Source: Bacteroidota bacterium (GTDB lineage: Bacteria > Bacteroidota > Bacteroidia > Chitinophagales > LD1). Taken from it: a stretch of DNA of 47,333 nucleotides. The position numbers were made by a program, and so were the translations under genes. The notes beneath the pieces are model-generated. The model had not been told where the DNA came from. It made no database searches and was given only the letters and a program-made list of their open reading frames with translations. This document shows, piece by piece, positions 40,282 to 47,333 of this stretch; positions within the stretch are counted from its first letter, which is position 1, and each line of letters starts with the position of its first letter. The stretch is from the NCBI GenBank assembly GCA_026391075.1, contig JAPLES010000034.1:1-47333 (forward strand), read 5' to 3'.

Positions 40282-43200
40282 TTAGTCTTCGATGAGTAAT
40301 ACGTTTCCTTTTACAGTGGTGGTGCGATCGGTAATGTTTTGCAATTGCACTACATAGTAGTACGTGCCTGGCGAAACCTTATCGCCTTTGTAAGTGCCGT
40401 ACCATCCGTCTATGCCGCGGTATAATTCCTGTCCCCAACGATTCAGAATTACCAAATCATATCCTTTGAGGAAGAAATCATTCTTGCCATCAACGTTCGG
40501 AGTAAATACGTTAGGGAAATCAACCACCCGAATAATTCCATAACTCTCTAAACTTGCACATCCGTTATCGGTGGCAATTACCCATACAGAATCTTTGTCG
40601 TTGAAACTGCTTGAGGCAAATGTGTTCTTGCTTTCGCTTTGAACAGACGGAGGTGTATTCCAGAAGAACTCATAATTATCAAACGAATCAGGTAAAGCAG
40701 TAAACGTTAGCACTTCGTTTTGGAAAACAGTGTTGTCAACTTTGTCACTGGTTAAGGTAACCACCGGCAATGAAATAACTGTAACAGGAACTGTGAACCG
40801 TCCCGACAAACTATGGCAAACTCCTGAAACTGTAACATCAACGTAGTAAGTAGTAGACTGTGTAAGCACCGGAGTAGTGAATGGATTCGCAGTACTTATT
40901 GAATCGCCACCTATTGGGCTATCCCACCAGATAACTGTAGCACCCGATGGAGAAACATTAGCAGTGAGTGTAGTTGTGTTTCCATAACAAACCGAATCGC
41001 GCGATGCACTTATTCCTAACACTTCAGGCGCATTGACAACTGTAATCGTTGTTGCAATTCTGTTTCCGCTGCTCGTGCAACCAAAATCATTGACTACTTC
41101 TAAATAATAAACAGTTGTTGCAGTAGGAGAAACTGTAAGCGGACTTGTGCCTACAAAATTTCCTCCCGTTGCAGCATCGTAAAAATTGTAAGTAATAATG
41201 TCGCCAACTGAATTTGTTGCGCTGAGTGTTGCCGTAGTTCCTTCGCAAATGGTGTTGCCTAAAGCATTAACAGTTACTGTAGCTGGAGTAGGCGAAGCAT
41301 GAACATTTACATTGAGCGAAGCAGCCGAAGAACTTCCGCAGGTGTTGGAAGCAGTAACAGAAACGGTGTGAACTCCCGCAGTAGTCCAGTTAACCGTAAC
41401 GGCATTTGTTCCCTGACCGCTTGCAATTGTTCCTCCGCCATTTACTGTCCATGTATAAGCTAATGCATTTGGAATATTGCTGATGCTGTAAGGGAAAACT
41501 CCCGGACAAACACTCGTGTCGCCAACAACAATTGAACTCATTACAGGTGCAGGTGCGTTCACTGTTACATTGATAGAAGAAGCGGTACTTCCTCCACAAT
41601 TATTTGAAGCAATAACGGAAACCGTATAACTGCCCGCAGCTGTCCAACTCACTACAATTACATTCGTTCCCTGTCCGCTGGTAATGGTTCCTCCACTGCT
41701 GATTGTCCATGTGTATGATGTTGCGTTTGCAAGTGGAGTAACGGAATAAGTAGCCGTATCGTTTCCGCATTTAGTAAGCGAACCGATAATAGTTGCAGGT
41801 GTAAGCGGAATGGTGTTGACCAACACATCAATCGTATCGCTGGCACTTCCGCAGGCATTAGTACCTGTAACAATATATGAGCCGCTGTTAGCTACTTGCA
41901 CATTGGTAAGCGAAACATTTTGTTGAGCAGATGTAAAACCCGGTCCGTTCCAACTCCATGATGTAACTCCTGTGCCACTCGCATTGAGTTGAATATTTGC
42001 CCCTGCACAAACAGTATCGCCTGCTCCGCCTGCTACTGCTGTAAAATTCTGAATCACCGTATTTACTTGCACAGAAACTGTAGCACTCACATTGCCGCAG
42101 GCATTCGATGCACTCACGGTATAAGTTCCGCTATTAATAGTTGTAGCAGGAGCTATAGAAGGATTTTGAGAAGAAGAAGAAAAACTACTTGGTCCGCTCC
42201 AGGTGTATGTGTTTACGTTTGTTCCGGTGGCCGAAAGATTTACTGTTTGTCCGCTGCAAACAACTCCGCTTGACGATGCAGTAGCAATTAAGTTTTGAAT
42301 AGCATCGTTCACCAAAACATTAATGGTTGATGAAGAAGTGTTACAAGCATTTGTTGCGGTAATAGTATAAGTACCACTCGCGTTTGCCTGTGCGTTTGGC
42401 ACCGAAGCATTTTGTGTGGCAGCACTAAAACTGTTTGGTCCTGTCCAACTCCACAAAGTTGTAAGAGTCGTTCCGTTCGCTGTTGCAGTTAAATTAATAG
42501 TAGCGTTGGCACAAACCGTATCGTTAGGTGAAGCCGAAGAAGAAAGATTTTGAATAAGCGTATCTACTTCTACCGAAACGGTTGCTGTTACATTTGCGCA
42601 GGTATTGTAACCTGTTACCGTGTAAATTCCCGTAGCAGCTACAGTAGCGTTATTGATAGCAGGATTTTGTTGTGTTGAACTAAATCCGTTTGGTCCGCTC
42701 CAGGTGTATGAACTGATGTTCAAACCGCTTGCCGATAAGTTGACAGTCGCACCATTACAAACAAGTCCGTTTGAGGAAGCAGAAGCTGTAACACTAGATG
42801 CAGCACCACTCACTACTATTAAAATATTTGCCTGTGAAGTTCCGCAGGCATTGCTTGCGGTTACAGTATAAGTTCCGCTGTTTGCGGCAGTTGAATTTGA
42901 AATGCTTGGATTTTGCTGAGCAGAAACAAAACTATTTGGTCCTGTCCAACTCCAGGTATTTACGTTAGTTCCGCTTGCAGATAAATTGATATTGCTTCCT
43001 GTGCAAACGCTATCGTTTGGTGCAGCATTCACCGCAACATTCTGAATCGGATTATCTACATCTACATTTACAAATGCAGAAGCGGTTCCGCAAATGTTGG
43101 TGAATACCACCGTGTATTTGCCACTATCTAAGAGTGTAATATTATTGACAGAAGGATTTTGAGAAGCAGAAGAAAATCCATTTGGTCCGCTCCATTGGTA

Positions 43201-45900
43201 TGATGTTGCGCCCGTTGCACTGCTCGTTAAACTTAAATTCGAATTGCTGCAAATGTTTGTAAGGTTCGCATTTGCTGTTGGATTGATTGGTCCCGATGAT
43301 ATAGTTACAGCAACAGTACTCGAAGCACCTCCGCAAAGATTAGTGGCAGTCAACGTATATGTTCCTGCATTGCCCGCCTGAAAATTTGTAATTGAATTAT
43401 TCAATTGATTCGAAGTAAAACTTGGTCCCGTCCACGAATAAGAAGTAGCACCGGTTGCGCTTCCACCTAAACTTAAAGCAGCACCCGGACAAACCGCTGT
43501 TGGACTTGCAGTAGCCGTTACACTCAATGGAATATCATTCACCGTAACGTTCACTGTTGCTGTTGTATTTCCGCAAGTGTTAGAAGCAGTAACGGTGTAA
43601 GTTCCTGTGGCATTTGATTGCGCGTTGACTACCGAAGCATTTTGTGTAGAAGCACTAAAACTATTTGGTCCGCTCCAAGTCCATGAAGTGGCGTTTGTGC
43701 CGCTGCCAACTAAGTTCACTGTATTATTTGCACAAGCAGGATTTGGATTTGCACTTGCACCTACTGCTGTTGGGGGCGCATTCACTGCTACACTCACAGT
43801 AGCTGTTCCGCTTCCGCAAGCACCGCTTGCACTAAGTGTATATGTTCCCGCTGCTGCTGTTTGTATATTACCAAGTGTAGGACTTTGTGTAGAAGAAGAA
43901 TATCCTCCCGGCCCGCTCCAACTCCATGTAGTTACGTTTGTTCCTCCTCCTGTTAGCACCACGTTATTTCCTGCACATGCAGGATTAGGTGCAGCACTTG
44001 CTGTTACACCCGACACAGAACCTAAGACCGTAACTTGTTTCGTATTTGAAGTAGAGCCACAAGTATTTGTTGCAGTTACCGAAACTGTATAAGGTCCGCC
44101 TACAGTTGTCCAGTTTACAGTGAGCGAAAGAGTTCCTTGACCTGATTGAATAGTTCCGCCACCGCTTACTGTCCAAGCATAAGAAGTTGCACCGCCCACT
44201 GCCGAGATTGAATAAGTCTGCGCACCAACACATACAGAAGTAAGTCCCGAAATACTTCCTACCGCACTAGGTGGATTGGTTACTGCTACGGTTACACTAC
44301 TACGTGCGCTTACACAGCCTGGTGTTGTTGTGCTATTTGCTTGAACATAATAAGTAGTTGCTGTAGTTGGCGAAACGGTAAGCGGTGCAGAACCCAATAA
44401 AGTTCCGTTGGTAAAAGCATTATAAACCGAATAAGTAACATTTGCTCCCGAACCACTTCCCGAAATAACAGTAGAAGAACCATTGCAAATAGAAGAAGGA
44501 GCGGCTGAAGCTGTTGGAGTTGGTGGCGCGTTGCAAACCACACTAATACAATTAATCACAGTGCCGGCAGTAATACTTGCCGTAGTAATTCCTCCACTGT
44601 TTCTTACACTGGTTGTTACAATGGTAGGCACAAGCGTATTTACTGTAGGGCTGTAGGCTTGCGTTACAATAGGTGGTGTGGTTGGCGCGCAACCTGAACC
44701 ACCTTGATTTCCGTTTATATCAGTTTTTGTTACTCCAAAATCGTAATACCCAATTCCTCCGGTGGTATCGGCACTTAAACTATTAATTAAAAATCCTGAA
44801 TCTGCAGTTTGAATTCCTGTAGGCAGAATAGAAATAAAACTATTATAAGATTTTGCAAACATCACCGCACCGGTTGAGCGATTCGACTTTAACAATATAG
44901 AAGTAAAATTAAATAGCGATGCACCCGAAGCAAAAACTGCAAAATTGTTGTCGAAAGTTTTTGTCAAATTGCCTGCACTCACAGGTAAGCCGGCCGCATA
45001 GTAACGTGTGTTAGTACCAATCACCGAAGGGCCTGCATTAGCGGCACTCCAGTTATAAATGTAGCCGCCCAAATTATCTAAGCCTGACATCACAATATTA
45101 TTTCCCGCATCCTGAATCACCGATTGCACATCTTCATCATTGCTGTTTCCAAATCTTCTTGCCCATTGAAAAGTTCCAGTCAAATCGGTTTTCAAAACCA
45201 CGGCATCGTTTTGTCCATCACCGGCAACCATAGTTGCCTGTCCTACAAAAACATAACCGTCACTCGTTTCTGCCAAACCATTTAAATAATCATCATCATC
45301 AAAAAGAGTAGTAGAGAAAAACGTTTTCATCCACGACAAATTTCCGCTGGCATCTATTTTAAAGCAAAACATTTTCGAAGAATCCTGTCGCGCAATTGCT
45401 CCCGCACCATCCGGGTCAACACCCGAAGCACTTCCTGCAATTACAAAACCTCCATCGCTTGCCTGCAAAACTCGCGCACCGCTTGACGTAGCTCCAGATA
45501 CAGGTATGTAGCGATACTGCCAAGTAATAGCCCCTGTTGTAGTTAAGCGCATTACCAAACATTGACCGCCCGCATCACCGGTAACTATATAACCTCCGCC
45601 TGTTGCATTTTTCACATCGTTCAAACTTACATCGCTGCTAAACGAACCGTTGCGGTAAAGCGTGCTTCGAATATGATTACCATTCGTATCCACTTCGGTT
45701 AAACCACCTTGAACACCCAGCGGCAAACCCGAAAAATTTCGCGTTACCAAAGCCGAAAAAACATAATTGCGCGAAGGCGCTTGCACCATTCCGCTGGGTA
45801 TGTCGAACTCGCCTAGATTATATTGAATGCGGAAAGTGGTTTGCTGCGCACTGCCGTATAAGGCAACAGCCAAAAGAAACAGAACGTAAATTCTTTTCAT
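40282..45900 (-). CDS. Giant Ig-repeat surface adhesin with T9SS type B (gliding-associated) C-terminal domain
   Basis: 1872 residues. Signal peptide (MKRIYVLFLLAVALYGSAQQ); residues ~25-410 form a propeller-like region of SDGG/NATGGGYIVTG repeats (ASDGGFVIAG, TSDGYVFVGQ, LKTDLTGTFQWARRFGNS). Then about sixteen Ig/PKD-like modules of ~80 residues; nine of them are closely alike (41815-44020, see repeat entry). The C-terminal ~80 residues are a type B CTD: FPNVFTPNVDGKNDFF, LVILNRWGQELYRG, SPGTYYYVVQLQN, VKGNVLLIED. It should be exported by T9SS and attached to the surface like SprB-type adhesins. The following PorE-like and SprF-like genes are the expected partners. Module Cys pairs may form disulfides. 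Confidence 0.94.
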   Translation of the reverse strand: MKRIYVLFLLAVALYGSAQQTTFRIQYNLGEFDIPSGMVQAPSRNYVFSALVTRNFSGLPLGVQGGLTEVDTNGNHIRSTLYRNGSFSSDVSLNDVKNATGGGYIVTGDAGGQCLVMRLTTTGAITWQYRYIPVSGATSSGARVLQASDGGFVIAGSASGVDPDGAGAIARQDSSKMFCFKIDASGNLSWMKTFFSTTLFDDDDYLNGLAETSDGYVFVGQATMVAGDGQNDAVVLKTDLTGTFQWARRFGNSNDEDVQSVIQDAGNNIVMSGLDNLGGYIYNWSAANAGPSVIGTNTRYYAAGLPVSAGNLTKTFDNNFAVFASGASLFNFTSILLKSNRSTGAVMFAKSYNSFISILPTGIQTADSGFLINSLSADTTGGIGYYDFGVTKTDINGNQGGSGCAPTTPPIVTQAYSPTVNTLVPTIVTTSVRNSGGITTASITAGTVINCISVVCNAPPTPTASAAPSSICNGSSTVISGSGSGANVTYSVYNAFTNGTLLGSAPLTVSPTTATTYYVQANSTTTPGCVSARSSVTVAVTNPPSAVGSISGLTSVCVGAQTYSISAVGGATSYAWTVSGGGTIQSGQGTLSLTVNWTTVGGPYTVSVTATNTCGSTSNTKQVTVLGSVSGVTASAAPNPACAGNNVVLTGGGTNVTTWSWSGPGGYSSSTQSPTLGNIQTAAAGTYTLSASGACGSGTATVSVAVNAPPTAVGASANPNPACANNTVNLVGSGTNATSWTWSGPNSFSASTQNASVVNAQSNATGTYTVTASNTCGNTTATVNVTVNDIPLSVTATASPTAVCPGAALSLGGSATGATSYSWTGPSFTSNQLNNSITNFQAGNAGTYTLTATNLCGGASSTVAVTISSGPINPTANANLTNICSNSNLSLTSSATGATSYQWSGPNGFSSASQNPSVNNITLLDSGKYTVVFTNICGTASAFVNVDVDNPIQNVAVNAAPNDSVCTGSNINLSASGTNVNTWSWTGPNSFVSAQQNPSISNSTAANSGTYTVTASNACGTSQANILIVVSGAASSVTASASSNGLVCNGATVNLSASGLNISSYTWSGPNGFSSTQQNPAINNATVAATGIYTVTGYNTCANVTATVSVEVDTLIQNLSSSASPNDTVCANATINLTATANGTTLTTLWSWTGPNSFSAATQNASVPNAQANASGTYTITATNACNTSSSTINVLVNDAIQNLIATASSSGVVCSGQTVNLSATGTNVNTYTWSGPSSFSSSSQNPSIAPATTINSGTYTVSASNACGNVSATVSVQVNTVIQNFTAVAGGAGDTVCAGANIQLNASGTGVTSWSWNGPGFTSAQQNVSLTNVQVANSGSYIVTGTNACGSASDTIDVLVNTIPLTPATIIGSLTKCGNDTATYSVTPLANATSYTWTISSGGTITSGQGTNVIVVSWTAAGSYTVSVIASNNCGGSTASSINVTVNAPAPVMSSIVVGDTSVCPGVFPYSISNIPNALAYTWTVNGGGTIASGQGTNAVTVNWTTAGVHTVSVTASNTCGSSSAASLNVNVHASPTPATVTVNALGNTICEGTTATLSATNSVGDIITYNFYDAATGGNFVGTSPLTVSPTATTVYYLEVVNDFGCTSSGNRIATTITVVNAPEVLGISASRDSVCYGNTTTLTANVSPSGATVIWWDSPIGGDSISTANPFTTPVLTQSTTYYVDVTVSGVCHSLSGRFTVPVTVISLPVVTLTSDKVDNTVFQNEVLTFTALPDSFDNYEFFWNTPPSVQSESKNTFASSSFNDKDSVWVIATDNGCASLESYGIIRVVDFPNVFTPNVDGKNDFFLKGYDLVILNRWGQELYRGIDGWYGTYKGDKVSPGTYYYVVQLQNITDRTTTVKGNVLLIED
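41815..44020 (-). repeat. Nine tandem ~240-bp Ig-like modules in the adhesin
   Basis: Nine consecutive modules (about residues 627-1362) share the pattern VC-G--V-LSASGT-V-SWSWSGPN-FSS-QNPSI-N---A-SGTYTV-ASNACG. The W-SGP-F core occurs in each. Modules differ by many substitutions, so the array is old, but unequal crossing-over could still change repeat number. They are flanked by two less similar Ig/PKD modules on either side. Confidence 0.85.
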
Positions 45901-46035
45901 AGTCAGGATTTAAAAACGAAAACTGTGTGTCAGTTAAAGGAAGCGGCAAAATATAGTTTTATGTGGATTCGAAGAATTTTTGAGGGAGAGAAAATTCAAC
46001 GAGTAGAATAGAGAATTCAAAAAATGAAAAATTGT

Positions 46036-47319
46036 TCAGCGAACCTTCACCACATTTTTACTTTTCAAACTTTGTATTCTATCTGTATCATATTTCAATT
46101 CACCAAGTATAGCGCCAGTGTCATCACCTAAATCGGGCGCACTTTTATTATTGTAAAAATCATTATGCAAAAACTTCAGCGGCTGATTAATCGTTTTGTA
46201 TTTGCCGGCTGCGGGGTGCTCGTTTTCACTAAACATTTTGCGCTCATTCAAAAAAACATCCTGCTCAATATCACTCAAATCATTAATCGTAGTAAAACAA
46301 AAATCCTCGTGCTTAAATTCCTCGAGCCATTCACTTCTCGTCTTCGTCAAAAACAAAGCGCTCACTTCCTTTTTGAGTTTCTCCAATGCCTCGCCTTGCA
46401 ATAAGAACATATCGTTCCATTCAGCCTTTCCAACTTTCGCGCAAAACTTACTCCAAAACTTTGGCTCCAAACTTCCAAGCGCTACAAACTTCTCATCACT
46501 GCATTTATACACGTTGTAATTCGGCATCGCCCCGCTCAATTCAAATGCACCACGCGCCAAATTATTCTTTGTGCCTTGATGATAGGCAAACTGCAAAGCC
46601 GTAAAAGGCACAGCCGCATCGGTCATGCTCACATCTATCCACTCGCCCTTGCCTGTCCGCTCGCGCTGGTAAAGCGCAGCCGTCACCGCATTCATAGCCA
46701 TATAACCACCACCTGCAATATCCGCCAATTGAAAACCGGGTATCGTAATTTCAGAAGCATTACCCGTAATGCCGAGTGCGCCTGCAATAGCTACGTAATT
46801 CAAATCGTGCCCTGCATCCATCGCCTTGCTAGAATGTTGTCCGTAGCCTGTCACCGAAACATAAATCAATTTCGGATTCAGCTTCGCCAGCTCCTCATAA
46901 CCAAAACCCAAATCCTTCATCACTCCAGGGCGATATTGTTCAATCAGCACATCGGCTGTCTTTACTAAATCGTAAATAATTTGTTTGCCTTCGGCAGAAA
47001 GATAATTGAGTGCCAAACTTCTTTTGTTTCTATTAAGCGCAAGATAAAGCATACTAATGCCATTGATGCGAGGTTCAAAACTGCGGATATAATCGGGGTT
47101 ATCGGGGTCTTCGACCTTAATTACATCGGCACCCATATCTGCCAAAAACATAGTTGCAATAGGCCCCGGTAACAAACGCGTGAAATCAATAATCCTTACC
47201 CCCTCAAGAGGACCGGTTTTCTGTTTTCTGTTTTCTGTTCTCTGTTCTCTATTGTCTGTTGTCTGCGGTCTGTTGTCTGTTGTCTGGAACTTCCTAAAAC
47301 ACTTCGCAAACTGCATCAT
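46036..47319 (-). CDS. Family III CoA-transferase / alpha-methylacyl-CoA racemase-like
   Basis: 427 residues. CaiB/BaiF domain begins GPLEGVRIIDFTRLLPGP at residue ~36. Asp/His/Glu corresponding to the racemase set are present: His171 (AGHDLNYVA), Asp200 (GFQLADIAGG) and Glu285 (GSLEPKFW), the spacing of alpha-methylacyl-CoA racemase. It would epimerise 2-methylacyl-CoA or move CoA between acids, in the cytoplasm. The N-terminus is odd: residues ~12-35 (QTTDNRPQTTDNREQ...) are read from ten heptamer repeats (47217-47286) and are absent from the family. The ORF has no other start codon upstream of the domain than ATG 47319 or 47316. Confidence 0.88.
   Translation of the reverse strand: MMQFAKCFRKFQTTDNRPQTTDNREQRTENRKQKTGPLEGVRIIDFTRLLPGPIATMFLADMGADVIKVEDPDNPDYIRSFEPRINGISMLYLALNRNKRSLALNYLSAEGKQIIYDLVKTADVLIEQYRPGVMKDLGFGYEELAKLNPKLIYVSVTGYGQHSSKAMDAGHDLNYVAIAGALGITGNASEITIPGFQLADIAGGGYMAMNAVTAALYQRERTGKGEWIDVSMTDAAVPFTALQFAYHQGTKNNLARGAFELSGAMPNYNVYKCSDEKFVALGSLEPKFWSKFCAKVGKAEWNDMFLLQGEALEKLKKEVSALFLTKTRSEWLEEFKHEDFCFTTINDLSDIEQDVFLNERKMFSENEHPAAGKYKTINQPLKFLHNDFYNNKSAPDLGDDTGAILGELKYDTDRIQSLKSKNVVKVR
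47217..47286. repeat. Ten heptamer repeats in the N-terminus of the CoA-transferase gene
   Basis: On the plus strand ten 7-nt units run uninterrupted: TTTTCTG x3, TTCTCTG, TTCTCTA, TTGTCTG x2, CGGTCTG, TTGTCTG x2. On the coding strand they read CAGACAA-like units giving Q/T/D/N/R residues. Because 7 is not a multiple of 3, gain or loss of one unit would shift the frame between the start codon and the enzyme domain. Confidence 0.9.
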
Positions 47320-47333
47320 GGCAACGAGGTTGC

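Noticed and set aside
43607-44092. 161-codon plus-strand ORF inside the adhesin gene (and similar ones at 38765-39460, 28584-29057)
   Set aside because: Antisense shadows of well-supported genes, with composition forced by the opposite-strand repeats or Ser/Thr codons.
40282-45900. CRISPR array, suggested by regular ~240-bp repetition
   Set aside because: Repeats are coding, divergent and ~240 bp long; they are Ig-like protein modules.

Overview
The window reads as a chromosomal segment of a Bacteroidota bacterium, most likely Chitinophagales/Sphingobacteriales-like. The evidence is a short (~290 aa) Bacteroidota-type primary sigma factor, type IX secretion (T9SS) C-terminal signals of type A (30750-32249) and type B (40282-45900), a PorP/SprF-family protein, OmpA-family proteins, SusD-free but PKD/Ig-rich secreted proteins, DUF4412 and DinB proteins, weak Shine-Dalgarno sequences, and promoter-like TAnnTTTG -7 boxes. 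Base composition is AT-rich throughout. No rRNA, tRNA, CRISPR array, transposase or prophage block was seen.

Layout. 1-3.8 kb: a secreted asparagine-synthetase-B-like protein, an ~800 bp gene-poor stretch with a duplicated CGTAGAAATACG hairpin, a frameshifted membrane-anchored coiled-coil gene and an M15 cell-wall peptidase. 3.8-9.7 kb: OmpA-type lipoprotein-like protein, ruvB, two tandem PhoD-like phosphoesterases, a TlpA-like thioredoxin and proline dehydrogenase. 9.9-19.3 kb: a small conserved cytoplasmic protein, a 7-TM protein coupled to a histidine kinase, a 7-PKD secreted protein, an RffA-type aminotransferase, SDR, lipid kinase, DUF4412, DUF4242 and ASCH proteins. 19.4-26.1 kb: a frameshifted FadJ-type beta-oxidation enzyme, then two TPR/class III adenylate cyclase genes (the first cut by an in-frame TAG) and a second TlpA-like protein. 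26.2-33.2 kb: DinB, pgk, a GldM-C-like protein, rpoD, methyltransferase, LamG/T9SS protein facing an XRE regulator, queD. 33.2-36.4 kb: an operon with a 7-dehydrocholesterol-reductase-like membrane enzyme, an RmlD-like SDR and a secreted EEP nuclease/phosphatase. 36.5-45.9 kb: an alpha/beta hydrolase lacking its nucleophile, then the main surface system: a 1872-aa T9SS type B adhesin, a PorE-like OmpA protein and a PorP/SprF protein. 46-47.3 kb: a family III CoA-transferase/racemase.

The most unusual signal is at DNA level. Five imperfect tandem arrays of exactly 7-nt units sit at the 5' ends of genes (2975-3030, 5670-5697, 6728-6755, 19331-19365, 47217-47286). In two of them the heptamers encode the signal-peptide core, and in one a hydrophilic N-terminal extension. 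Several short palindromic elements recur between genes and, strikingly, in frame inside both adenylate cyclase genes, where the two copies differ by a paired, compensatory substitution. Three genes carry single disruptions (2187-2968, 19415-21543, 21601-23436), which could be decay, regulated recoding or sequence error.
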